A DNA stretch of 64,000 nucleotides, from assembly GCF_006542275.1 (NCBI RefSeq), contig NZ_CP041217.1, forward strand, positions 5,555,469 to 5,619,468, read 5' to 3'. The stretch comes from Saccharibacillus brassicae. Lineage in GTDB: Bacteria; Bacillota; Bacilli; Paenibacillales; Paenibacillaceae. Shown in pieces: positions 8,960 through 16,680 of this stretch. The stretch's first letter is position 1; each line of letters starts with the position of its first letter. The position numbers were made by a program, and so were the translations under genes. The notes beneath the pieces are model-generated. The model was given only the letters and a program-made list of their open reading frames with translations. It was not told where the DNA came from and made no database searches.

Positions 8960-9892
8960 TCAGCCGAAATCGGCGCGGGAAACGGTCGAAGCCGAAGCGA
9001 TCGTGCGTCCGCTGCGCTTGTACCAGGCGGAGCAGAACAAGACGATCAGCAGCAGGTCGACCGCGTCGCCGCCGTAATACATCAGCTGCGCGCCCGTATG
9101 CGCATCCGCGACCGTCACGCCGGCCGGCGGCGACGCGTACAGATATTTGCCGAGAATGCCGTGCGAAGCAAACGCGGCGATCATGACGCATGTGCGCAGC
9201 TTGAAGCCGGTCCGGTGCGGCGCCGGGTCGATCGGCAGAATCGACGCCGCGAACAAGTAGCCGGCCGCGAATACATGCAGATGCACGGCGGCATGCAGCG
9301 CCGCCGAATGGTGCATGGCCGTGTACAGGCCGGTCGTATACAGCAGCCACAAGCCGCCGAAGTTTAGCGCGGCCGCCGTGACCGGATGCGTCAAGACGGC
9401 GGCCAACCGGCTGCGCAGCAGTGCGGACAATCTCCGCGCCCCGGCTCGCGGCAGCGTGCGCAGCAGCAGCGTCATCGGAGCGGACAAGACGAGCAGCAGC
9501 GGTCCGAGCATGCCGAGCAGCAGATGGCCGAGCATGTGGAACGTGAAGCTGCCGTGCGCAAGCCCGGCGAGCGGGCCGGCGACGGCGGCTGCCGACAGCA
9601 GCACGCCCGCGCACCAGAGCGCGACGCGATACGCCGGCCAGCGCTTGTACCGGCGGCCGGTCAGCACGGCCGCCGCCGCGTACGCGAGCATGAGCGGCAG
9701 CGCGACCGCGAGCAGCGGCAGCAGGTCGTAGGCCCAGCCGGCCAGCAGCCCGGCCGACGATCCATCCGGTGCAGACGCCGGCGTGGGCGCGTGGCCGTGC
9801 GAATGCCCGGCATGCCCGCCGGCCGCGGCCGCGTAAGCGAAAGATCCGAATGATCCGTTTTCGAATAATCCGTACGCTAATGATACGCCCAT
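8960..9892 (-). CDS. ctaG: Cytochrome c oxidase assembly protein CtaG family
   Basis: The 310-aa membrane protein has a His-rich N-terminal loop (GGHAGHSHGHA), then about seven hydrophobic segments. Conserved histidines appear in GSFTFHMLGHLLLGMLGPLLLVLSAPMTLLLRTLP, TTGLYTAMHHSAALHAAVHLHVFAAGYLFAASILPIDP and AFASHGILGKYLYASP. This is the caa3-type CtaG family, which acts at the membrane in copper delivery or assembly of cytochrome aa3/caa3 oxidase. The typical family arrangement of HMxxHxxL and HxxxHxxxG motifs is intact. It starts 1 base after the stop of the DUF2243 gene, so the two are surely one operon. No cox structural genes are in the window. Confidence 0.9.
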   Translation of the reverse strand: MGVSLAYGLFENGSFGSFAYAAAAGGHAGHSHGHAPTPASAPDGSSAGLLAGWAYDLLPLLAVALPLMLAYAAAAVLTGRRYKRWPAYRVALWCAGVLLSAAAVAGPLAGLAHGSFTFHMLGHLLLGMLGPLLLVLSAPMTLLLRTLPRAGARRLSALLRSRLAAVLTHPVTAAALNFGGLWLLYTTGLYTAMHHSAALHAAVHLHVFAAGYLFAASILPIDPAPHRTGFKLRTCVMIAAFASHGILGKYLYASPPAGVTVADAHTGAQLMYYGGDAVDLLLIVLFCSAWYKRSGRTIASASTVSRADFG

Positions 9893-9893
9893 A

Positions 9894-10406
9894 TCAGCGC
9901 CGCCCGGTCCGTTCGCCCGAACGGCCCGAAGTTTCGCGGGTCCGGACGATCATGACGACGCCCGCGACCAGCAGGATAACCGCGATGATATTCCAGGTCC
10001 AATCGTACGCGGTCAGATCGACGCCGTAACGGATCTGATGCAGCTGCATCAGCTTATGCTGCACGATGCCGTCGTACAGCTGGAAAAATCCGGCGCCCGT
10101 CAGCACGCCTGCCCACCAGCGGGCGACGAACCACGACCGTTTGCGGCGCAGGTCGGCCAGCATGAACAGCGAAGCTACCGTGGCGAACCAGCTGAGCGCA
10201 TGAAACAGTCCGTCCGACACTAGGCCGACGGAAGTCGTCGATTTGTCGTAAAAATGATGCCAGTGCAGCAGTTGGTGGAACACGGCTTCGTCGACGAACG
10301 CGACGCAGCCGACCCCGAACAAAATGCCCGACCACAAGCTGCGGGTATGTCCGCTGCCCGAAGCGCTCCGTCCGTTGGCTTCGGCATCGTTCGAAAATGT
10401 CGTCAT
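9894..10406 (-). CDS. DUF2243 membrane protein
   Basis: The 170-aa product has four hydrophobic helices and the DUF2243 pattern GILFGVGCVAFVDEAVFHQLLHWHHFYD, then SDGLFHALSWFATVASLFML, VLTGAGFFQLYDGIVQHKLMQLHQIRYGVD and a C-terminal helix. Several conserved His residues face the membrane, suggesting metal or haem binding, though no function is established. The ATG at 10406 is preceded by AAGGAGGC. The stop codon is 1 base from the CtaG start, implying coupled expression and probably a role linked to terminal-oxidase assembly (inference from pairing). Confidence 0.9.
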   Translation of the reverse strand: MTTFSNDAEANGRSASGSGHTRSLWSGILFGVGCVAFVDEAVFHQLLHWHHFYDKSTTSVGLVSDGLFHALSWFATVASLFMLADLRRKRSWFVARWWAGVLTGAGFFQLYDGIVQHKLMQLHQIRYGVDLTAYDWTWNIIAVILLVAGVVMIVRTRETSGRSGERTGRR

Positions 10407-10548
10407 GGCTTTGCCTCCTTTTGGCCGGACCGGATCAAGACTTCGCCGGACCGGCAGTAAAAAGCCCTGTGTATGTTTACCCGTTCCCTTGGCGTTCGAA
10501 CGCGCGCCGGCGGACATATTCGAAGAGTTCCGCTTCTGCCGGACACGC

Positions 10549-10590
10549 AAAAAAACCGCCGCATGGAGACGAAAGCGTCTCCTGCGGCGG
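10549..10590 (-). terminator. Strong terminator of the MarR gene
   Basis: A long stem (10556-10571 with 10576-10590, one bulged base) capped by GAAA is followed by seven T on the minus strand. Confidence 0.9.
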
Positions 10591-10646
10591 CTTATGTAGA
10601 AGGAAGAGTGTCCGGCATGCCCATAATGGCTTAGGCACGGACGGAT

Positions 10647-10680
10647 GAAGCGGGTGAACGGTTGGAGCGGGTGAGCCGTT
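10647..10680. repeat. 17-bp tandem duplication 3' of the MarR gene
   Basis: GAAGCGGGTGAACGGTT (10647-10663) is followed directly by GGAGCGGGTGAGCCGTT (10664-10680); 14 of 17 positions agree. It sits between the MarR stop codon (10737) and the terminator. Confidence 0.8.
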
Positions 10681-10736
10681 GAAACGTCTGACGGAAAGTG
10701 CTTGCACAAACGGCTTGCAGCCGAAGCTTAACTGGC

Positions 10737-11255
10737 TTAACGCGCCTGACCGGCCGTGAACGGCTGGCGTTCGAATTCGGCGCCGGCATGCCGCAGAAAT
10801 TCGCCGACGAAAGCCAACTGCTCGCCGCTGTAGGCGCCGAGGAAGACGCGGAACCGTTCTTCTTCGTTCTCCAGCAGGCGGCTGTGCGTCTCGAACACTT
10901 CGCGGCCTTCCGGGGTGAGGCGATAATAAATTTCTTTGCGGTTGTGGCGCATCCGTTCGCGCTTGACCAATCCTTCGCTGACGAGGCGCGTGCCGATCTT
11001 GGTTACGCCCGCGCGGGACAAGCCGATCTTCTCGGCAATCGTCGTGCCGTTGATCGGTTCGTGCCGCCCGATGCATTGAATAGCGTTGACGACGGTGAGA
11101 TTGCCGACCCGGCTGCCGGTCTCCTCGTCCTGGATCATGGCCCGAAGCCGCGAAGGCTCCGTTTGTCTATGACTTTCGTACCGGTGCAGGAAGTCTAGGA
11201 TCTGCCCGTATAATTCCCCCGGTGCCGCGTGATGGCGGTAAACGCTCGTTTCCAT
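10737..11255 (-). CDS. MarR family transcriptional regulator
   Basis: The 172-aa protein carries a winged-helix domain: LTVVNAIQCIGRHEPINGTTIAEKIGLSRAGVTKIGTRLVSEGLVKRERMRHNRKEIYYRLTPEGREVFE, a typical MarR recognition helix and wing (the DxR-type motif is RHNRKEIYY). Flanking helices would form the dimer interface. The ATG at 11255 has AAGGAG 8 bases upstream; the frame is open further upstream but without a ribosome site. Its promoter carries a Fur-like box over the -35 region, so it may respond to iron as well as to a ligand. It stands alone with its own terminator, so its target genes are not indicated by position. Confidence 0.9.
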   Translation of the reverse strand: METSVYRHHAAPGELYGQILDFLHRYESHRQTEPSRLRAMIQDEETGSRVGNLTVVNAIQCIGRHEPINGTTIAEKIGLSRAGVTKIGTRLVSEGLVKRERMRHNRKEIYYRLTPEGREVFETHSRLLENEEERFRVFLGAYSGEQLAFVGEFLRHAGAEFERQPFTAGQAR

Positions 11256-11327
11256 AGCATTCGCTCCTTGCCGATATAATGGGTGTCGCATGAATGAGAG
11301 AAGGAAAGTGAATCTGTCGTTGAGAAC

Positions 11328-11356
11328 AATATATCCTAATTGAGAATGATAATCAA
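11328..11356 (-). promoter_or_regulatory. Promoter of the MarR gene
   Basis: On the minus strand TTGATT (11351-11356) and TATATT (11328-11333) are 17 bases apart. The -35 hexamer is embedded in a Fur-like dyad. Confidence 0.7.
11341..11355. promoter_or_regulatory. Fur/PerR-like operator over the MarR promoter
   Basis: TGAGAATGATAATCA matches the 7-1-7 Fur-family inverted repeat TGATAATnATTATCA at all but two positions. It overlaps the -35 element, a position that would repress transcription. PerR and Zur use related sequences, so the metal is uncertain. Confidence 0.6.
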
Positions 11357-11423
11357 CTTGAATTTTAAAAAAAGATTTGCCGCGTATCCGGAAAAGCACG
11401 TCGAAAAATGCCGAAAACAAAGG

Positions 11424-11459
11424 AAAACCGGCCAAACCTTCGCGGTTTAGGCCGGTTTT
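11424..11459 (-). terminator. Terminator of the phosphotransferase gene
   Basis: A 15-bp stem AAAACCGGCC-AAACC (11424-11438 with 11444-11459, one bulge) with loop TTCGC lies 48 bases after the stop codon at 11507. The following minus-strand run is TTTTCCTTT. Confidence 0.75.
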
Positions 11460-11465
11460 CCATTC

Positions 11466-11525
11466 TCAATTAGCTCCATACCTGCTTCCTCAATTAGCTC
11501 CCTCGATTAGCTCCATACCCGCTTC
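11466..11525. repeat. Duplicated stop-codon segment of the phosphotransferase gene
   Basis: TCRATTAGCTCC occurs at 11466, 11490 and 11503. The first and third copies are followed by ATACCyGCTTC. The third copy contains the true stop codon of the gene (11507-11509), so its 3' end has been duplicated into the untranslated region. Confidence 0.85.
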
Positions 11526-12604
11526 AATCGCCGCAGCAGCCCGGCTTCTTCGCCGACCATGCGGTCCAGATCGCGGGACAGGGCGCGCGCCTGCTCCGCC
11601 AGCACGCCCGGACCGTCCGTCCCCTGAAGATACCGGGTCAGGAAATGCAGGAACACGTCCACTTTACGCAGCCGCATCAGCAGCGGAATCGCTGCGATCT
11701 CGGCCGGTTCAAGCCGTACCCACCGACCGAACCCCGCTCCGAACGCAAGCACCGGATCGGCATTTTCCGCAGCCTCATAAGCGGCGAATTCCGCGCCTCC
11801 CGGCCCGCTTTCGGGGCTCGGCGCCTGTTCGGCCGCCGCCGGCAGCCCCGACAAGATGACGGCCGCGTCCATCGCCCGAACGTCGTACGTGCAAAATTCG
11901 AAATCGAGCAGCGCTGCGATCCGCTGCGGCGCTGCCGCTTCGACCAGCAGGTTCGATGCGTTCAGGTCGCCGTGCACGAGCTGATGCGGCAGCTTCCGCA
12001 GATTCCCGAGCTCCCGCAGCAGCCCCGCGTACTCTTCCGCCAGCCGGCCAAGCTCCGCGCCGACGCCGGCAAGTTCCGCCGGAGGCCGCGCGCAAAATCC
12101 GGCCGTCTCCCGCTCTCCGCACAGCGGATACGCCTGTTCCAATTCGTAATAAGGCCGGTACGCCGGCGGCAGCTCTGTCCGCACGCGCGCAAGCGCCCCG
12201 GACAATTCGCCCGCCGCTTCGCCGAAAGAACGCAGCGGCCGACGATCGTCTCCGCCGGGCGTGACGCCTTCGATATGCTCGAATACACAGGCGTAACGGC
12301 CGCTGCCGTCTGCCAGTCGAACGATCGTCTCCCCGCCTGCCGTTCTTCGCGGCACCGGCGTCCGGAACGTCAGCTCCTCGCCCGCAAGCCGCATCAGCAC
12401 CTCGTGCTCGAACCGGATCTTGTCGACGTCGCGGTGCGTCTCGTACACCCGCAGCACGTACTTGCGGCCGCCGTGCCGCACGAACCGCGTCGTGTTGTTC
12501 CACCCTGCCGCCCCGGCTTCGGGCGTCCCGGAATAATCCGGCCAATACTGCCGGACGACGGCCTCCAATACCCCTTGCGCCGCTTCGCCTGCCGTTCCCG
12601 CCAT
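11507..12604 (-). CDS. Phosphotransferase (APH/choline-kinase-like family)
   Basis: The 365-aa protein has the protein-kinase-like fold of aminoglycoside/homoserine phosphotransferases: nucleotide-binding lobe KYVLRVYETHRDVDKIRFEHEVL, then HQLVHGDLNASNLLVE (catalytic HGD..N) and the metal-binding AALLDFEFCTYDVRAMDAA (DFE in place of DFG/D). These residues are intact, so ATP-dependent phosphorylation of a small hydroxylated substrate is expected. No resistance context is present, so the substrate is unknown. The ATG at 12604 has GGGGGAG upstream; the longer open frame into the divergent SDR gene is not coding. It is single-gene, with its own terminator. Confidence 0.85.
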   Translation of the reverse strand: MAGTAGEAAQGVLEAVVRQYWPDYSGTPEAGAAGWNNTTRFVRHGGRKYVLRVYETHRDVDKIRFEHEVLMRLAGEELTFRTPVPRRTAGGETIVRLADGSGRYACVFEHIEGVTPGGDDRRPLRSFGEAAGELSGALARVRTELPPAYRPYYELEQAYPLCGERETAGFCARPPAELAGVGAELGRLAEEYAGLLRELGNLRKLPHQLVHGDLNASNLLVEAAAPQRIAALLDFEFCTYDVRAMDAAVILSGLPAAAEQAPSPESGPGGAEFAAYEAAENADPVLAFGAGFGRWVRLEPAEIAAIPLLMRLRKVDVFLHFLTRYLQGTDGPGVLAEQARALSRDLDRMVGEEAGLLRRLKRVWS

Positions 12605-12824
12605 GCCGATCTCCCCCGTTGCTTTTTGGTTTGGTTTTTCCTTTTTACCGTATCGGATTCCATTATACCGGGCCGCTTCGGGCAAAAGAAAGACGAAGAC
12701 CGAAGTTGGTCTGTACGACTTGCGGTGATTCTGATCGGCCAAGACGGGTAAATTGTGTAAGATTCGGTTTCGCTTCGAGAGCGACGCAACTTTTATTCGG
12801 ACATCCCAGAAGGAGGAAACGAAC

Positions 12825-13625
12825 ATGGCTATTTTTTCGAACAAAAAAACGATCTTTATTACCGGTGCCGGCAGCGGGCTCGGCAAAGGGACAGCTATCG
12901 GGCTGGCGCGGGCGGGACACAAAGTCATCGCGACCGTCGAGACGATCTCGCAGGTGCCGGAATTCCGCGAATACGCCAAGTCGGAAGGGTTGGACATCCT
13001 CGTGTTCAAGCTGGACGTGAACAATCCGCTTGACCGCGCGCAGGTGGAAGAACACGACTTCGATATCTTCGTCAACAATGCCGCGATCGGCCATACCGGT
13101 CCATTCGCCGAAGTGCCGGTGGACAACGTACGGCAGGTGTTCGAGACGAACTTCTTCAGCTCGATCGAGCTGGCCCAGATCGCCGCGCGCAAATTCGTGG
13201 CCAAGAAAAAAGGCAAAATCGTCTTCACCAGTTCGATCGCGGGTCTGAGCGTCAATCCGTTTCTCGGCCCTTACTGCGCGTCCAAGCATGCGCTTGAAGC
13301 GTTGGCGCAGGCGCTCCAGCAGGAACTCGAAAATTACGGCGTGCAGGTCGCGACGATCAATCCGGGACCGTACAAGACCGGGTTCAACGACATGATGTTC
13401 GAGGAAAAAGAAAAATGGTACGACGAAAAAACGAACTTCACCAAACGTTCCGACCTGGCCAAAGGCGAGCAGATGCTGGCGCAGCAGTTTGATCCGCAGG
13501 ACATGATCGACAAGATGGTCGAGATCATCCCGCAGGACAAGCACGCGTTCCGCACCGTCTGGCCGGAAGCGTCCGAACAGCAGGTCAAAGAGTACCAGGC
13601 CAAGCTGTGGGAACAGAAGATTTAA
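12825..13625 (+). CDS. SDR family NAD(P)-dependent oxidoreductase
   Basis: The 266-aa protein has the classical SDR features: TGAGSGLGKGT nucleotide-binding motif (~12), NNAAIG (~86), catalytic Ser in VFTSSIAG and YCASKHALEAL with the Tyr/Lys pair (~155-159). The C-terminus (DMIDKMVEIIPQDKHAFRTVWPEASEQQVKEYQAKLWEQ) is shared with a group of SDRs annotated only as oxidoreductases. An AGAAGGAGG site lies 8 bases before the ATG. It is divergent from the phosphotransferase gene and shares a bidirectional terminator with the converging chemotaxis receptor. The substrate is unknown. Confidence 0.9.
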   Translation: MAIFSNKKTIFITGAGSGLGKGTAIGLARAGHKVIATVETISQVPEFREYAKSEGLDILVFKLDVNNPLDRAQVEEHDFDIFVNNAAIGHTGPFAEVPVDNVRQVFETNFFSSIELAQIAARKFVAKKKGKIVFTSSIAGLSVNPFLGPYCASKHALEALAQALQQELENYGVQVATINPGPYKTGFNDMMFEEKEKWYDEKTNFTKRSDLAKGEQMLAQQFDPQDMIDKMVEIIPQDKHAFRTVWPEASEQQVKEYQAKLWEQKI

Positions 13626-13672
13626 CGGCGTAGCTCCAAGACATACCCGAAAAAATACCAAATGCGAAATAC

Positions 13673-13722
13673 AAAAAAGGAAGAAAGCGCGGAGTTCCAC
13701 TCCCGGCTTTTTTCCTTTTTTT
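13673..13722. terminator. Bidirectional terminator between SDR and chemotaxis receptor
   Basis: AAAAAAGGAAgAAAGC pairs with GCTTTTTTCCTTTTTT across a GC-rich centre. A/T runs flank both sides, serving the converging plus-strand SDR and minus-strand receptor genes. Confidence 0.75.
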
Positions 13723-13808
13723 GCGTTTTGGCGTCTTGGATTGGCGTGTCCGTATGTCGGTATGCCGCTGCGCCAACGTTCACGGCTTCGCAGACCGCCG
13801 GCACCCGC

Positions 13809-15338
13809 TCAAGCGCCGAAGCGCGCGCGGAGTTCGCCGGACAGCCGCTTGAGCTCCTGCAGTTCGCCGTTCATATCCAGACTGGCTTCGACCTGATGCT
13901 GCGCCGTGCCGCCGAATGAACGCAGCGCTTCCGACGTGCGGCCCGCGACGGCCGATACGCCGTGCATTTCGACGGAGATCCTCCGCGAACGCTCGGCCAG
14001 TTCTTCGACCCGTCCGCCGATCGTGTCCACGGAGCCGATCAGTTCCGACGCGCTTCCGTCCGCTTCTTCCAGCAGCCGGATCGCGTCGGTCATCTGCGCC
14101 AGCCCGTTCTCCGCCGTCTCCCGGCTGTCTCGCATCCGCAGCGCCGACAGCCGCGTCTCCTCGCGGATACCGCCCAGAATGCCGTTTACTTCTTCCGCGC
14201 TGCTGCGGCTCTGCTCCGCCAGCATGCGGATTTCGCCGGCCACGACCGCGAAGCCGCGTCCCTGCTCGCCCGCCCGGGCCGCTTCGATCGAAGCGTTCAG
14301 CGACAGCAGATTGGTCCGGTCAGCCACTTCGCGGATTGCCGCCAGAATCCGGTCCGCCTGCTCGGCGGATTCGTCCAGGCCGCGGATCGTCCGCTCCGTA
14401 TCGCCGACTTTTTGCGCCAACTTGTCCATGCCCGCGTGCAGGCGCTGCATTTCGCCGACCGCCTGCGGCAGCAGCGAGCGCGCATTTTCCGCATAGCTCC
14501 CCGCTTCCCGGGAAGCTTCGCGCGTCTCTTCCACAATCGCGTAGATTTCTTCCAGATTGCGCCCTGCGCGCTCGACCGACTGATGCTGAAGTTCAAGCTC
14601 CGCCGACACTTCGCCGAAGGAGACCGACAAACCGCGTCCCGATTCGCTGATCGTTTCCGATTTGGCCGCCGCCGATTCGAACGTTCCGCTCAGCCGGGCC
14701 GACATGTCGCGCAGCGTGGCGAAAGCCTGTTCCAGCTCCAACCGCTTCGCTTCGCGTTCTTGTTCCACCGCTTGGGCGAACCGCTTTTTGGACACGATCT
14801 GCCAGCAGACCGCCCCGCTCGTCAGCAGCAGGAAGACCGCGTGCAGCAGCAGCATCGTGAACGTATACGTCTCGCTGCCGAGATACAGCCCGGTCATCCA
14901 GAAAATGGCCGCCACGTGCACGACCGCGAAGATCGCCGTCATCAGCGCGACGAGGGCGACGCTTTCGTAGAAGACCAAAAAAGCGACGACCATAAAAATC
15001 GAAAAATGGAATTCGACGTAGCCGCCTCCGCCGGACGTGATCGAGAGGCTCGCGAACGTCAGCGACAGCGTATTGAGCAGCGGCACCGCAGCGTGCTTAT
15101 CATCCCGCGCATACAGGAGCAGAGCCGCTCCCAGCAGCACGGCGGGCAGAATCAGCAGTACGTTCAGCAGGAGCGTACTGCCGCCCCCATGCGCCGCATG
15201 ATGCATCGCGCCCATGGCGGAATCCTGCATCAGGCGATCGAAAATGCCGAGCGACCGATTCAAATAGTGGATCAAAGCGGAAAAAAGCAGCGTGCCGGTC
15301 GTCAGATACAGCATGAGTCGATTTTGTTTGGCGAGCAT
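13809..15338 (-). CDS. Methyl-accepting chemotaxis-type protein with multi-pass N-terminus
   Basis: The 509-aa protein has about six N-terminal membrane helices (residues ~5-185) including [23 protein letters not shown], a motif reminiscent of the HFHFF-type integral sensor domain of some receptors. The cytoplasmic half is coiled coil with the conserved MCP hairpin tip [41 protein letters not shown] (~345-385). I see no HAMP domain and no extracellular ligand-binding domain, so sensing is probably within or at the membrane (energy or hydrophobic signals; inference). A GGAGG-type site precedes the ATG. No other chemotaxis gene is adjacent. Confidence 0.9.
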   Translation of the reverse strand: MLAKQNRLMLYLTTGTLLFSALIHYLNRSLGIFDRLMQDSAMGAMHHAAHGGGSTLLLNVLLILPAVLLGAALLLYARDDKHAAVPLLNTLSLTFASLSITSGGGGYVEFHFSIFMVVAFLVFYESVALVALMTAIFAVVHVAAIFWMTGLYLGSETYTFTMLLLHAVFLLLTSGAVCWQIVSKKRFAQAVEQEREAKRLELEQAFATLRDMSARLSGTFESAAAKSETISESGRGLSVSFGEVSAELELQHQSVERAGRNLEEIYAIVEETREASREAGSYAENARSLLPQAVGEMQRLHAGMDKLAQKVGDTERTIRGLDESAEQADRILAAIREVADRTNLLSLNASIEAARAGEQGRGFAVVAGEIRMLAEQSRSSAEEVNGILGGIREETRLSALRMRDSRETAENGLAQMTDAIRLLEEADGSASELIGSVDTIGGRVEELAERSRRISVEMHGVSAVAGRTSEALRSFGGTAQHQVEASLDMNGELQELKRLSGELRARFGA

Positions 15339-15492
15339 GGGTGGGCCTCCGATGTACGTTGTATTTTGCCATATTAAATTGCTTGTGACTTATTATTCGA
15401 CATTTAACGACAATAAATCAAGAGGTTTTTGTCGAATCGGCAAAATTATTTTCGTGACTTTGTTCGGCATCTTGTTCAAAATCACCCGCAAT

Positions 15493-16680
15493 TCACCCGC
15501 CCCAGTCCGGTTTGAGTACCCGCACCAGCGCTTCGAAATAATAATAATCGCCCCAGATCGTGCATTCGTCGACACCGATGCCGCGCGGTTTGTTGTACAC
15601 GCCGTGCCGAAGCACGCCGTTGGAGCTGCCGCTGCCGACCGTCGTATAACCGGCGTCCAACGCGCTCAGGATCGCTGCCGCCCGGCGCTGCGTCTCCGCC
15701 TGTTCCGGGCTGCCCGCCGGCAGCGAGCGCGCCAGCTCCAGCAGGCCGCAGGCGGCAATCGCCGAAGCGGACGAGTCTTTTTCCTGTTCCGTTCCGTTTA
15801 TAAAAGCCAAATCCCAGTAGACGACGCCGCCCGCCGGCGTACGCGCCGCGAAACGGTCGGCCAGCCGCAGCGCAAGCTGCATCAACTGCGGATCGCGGGT
15901 ATGACGATAGCTCAGCACAAAGCCGTAGATGCCCCACGCCTGGCCGCGTGACCAGCACGAATCGTCGGCATGCCCTTGATGCGTCGTGCCGAACTTCGGC
16001 GCGCCGGTGTCGGCGTCCATGTAATACGTATGATACGTCGTTCCGTCGGGGCGCACGAGATACCGCGCCGACTGCCGGGCATGGTTCGCGGCATACTCCG
16101 CATAGCGGGGATCGCCGCTCTGTTCGCTGGCCCAATACAGCAGCGGCAGGTTCAGCAGGCAGTCGATGATCATGCGGCCGCGCTCGGCCGAATCGTTCGG
16201 ATCGCCCCACGCCTGAATAATGCCCGCCTGCGGCAAATACCGGGCGGCCAGCAGATCCGCCGCGAGCAGTCCGGCTTCCCGCGCCTGCGGATTGCCGGTG
16301 ATCCGGTATTCGTTTACCGCCGACAGGCTGTATAGAAAGCCCAGGTCGTGCGTATCCGTGCCGAGGCGCCGGTCGAGCCGGTTCCGGTAATCCGGCAGCT
16401 GGCTCTCCGCCGCCCGGCGGTATTTGCTCTCGCCGGTCAGCTCGTAGGCGAGCCAGAGCATGCCGGTCCAGAAACCGGACGTCCATTCGAAGTTGGCGAT
16501 CGCCGGATAGACGCCGCCGACGCTCGACGGCGCGGGATAGGCGCACGGGCCGAACGTGTCCAGCCCGGCGTCGATCTGCTTGAGCGCGTAGGCGGCGGCG
16601 CGTTCGAACGCCGAACGTTCCCCGTCGGCGCCTCGGCTCCGGCCTGCCGGAATTTGAGCTTGCATGCGAATCGGCTTCAT
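15493..16680 (-). CDS. Unsaturated glucuronyl hydrolase, GH88 family
   Basis: The 395-aa cytoplasmic enzyme belongs to GH88, which hydrolyses the unsaturated uronic acid left at the non-reducing end of oligosaccharides by polysaccharide lyases, by hydrating the C4-C5 double bond. Family marks: FEWTSGFWTGMLWLAYE, DTHDLGFLYSLSAVNEYR (conserved Asp), RMIIDCLLNLPLLYWAS (second catalytic Asp), HQGHADDSCWSRGQAWGIYGF and ECTIWGDYYYFEALVR at the C-terminus. Length matches the family (about 380 aa). There is no signal peptide. Its ATG overlaps the stop codon of the heparinase-family gene (ATGA), so translation is coupled. It is last in the sugar-uptake operon. Confidence 0.93.
   Translation of the reverse strand: MKPIRMQAQIPAGRSRGADGERSAFERAAAYALKQIDAGLDTFGPCAYPAPSSVGGVYPAIANFEWTSGFWTGMLWLAYELTGESKYRRAAESQLPDYRNRLDRRLGTDTHDLGFLYSLSAVNEYRITGNPQAREAGLLAADLLAARYLPQAGIIQAWGDPNDSAERGRMIIDCLLNLPLLYWASEQSGDPRYAEYAANHARQSARYLVRPDGTTYHTYYMDADTGAPKFGTTHQGHADDSCWSRGQAWGIYGFVLSYRHTRDPQLMQLALRLADRFAARTPAGGVVYWDLAFINGTEQEKDSSASAIAACGLLELARSLPAGSPEQAETQRRAAAILSALDAGYTTVGSGSSNGVLRHGVYNKPRGIGVDECTIWGDYYYFEALVRVLKPDWGG

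Noticed and set aside
15435..15475. Sigma-D (flagellar/chemotaxis) promoter for the chemotaxis receptor
   Set aside because: A GCCGATTC -10-like element exists on the minus strand, but no TAAA-type -35 at the right distance was found.
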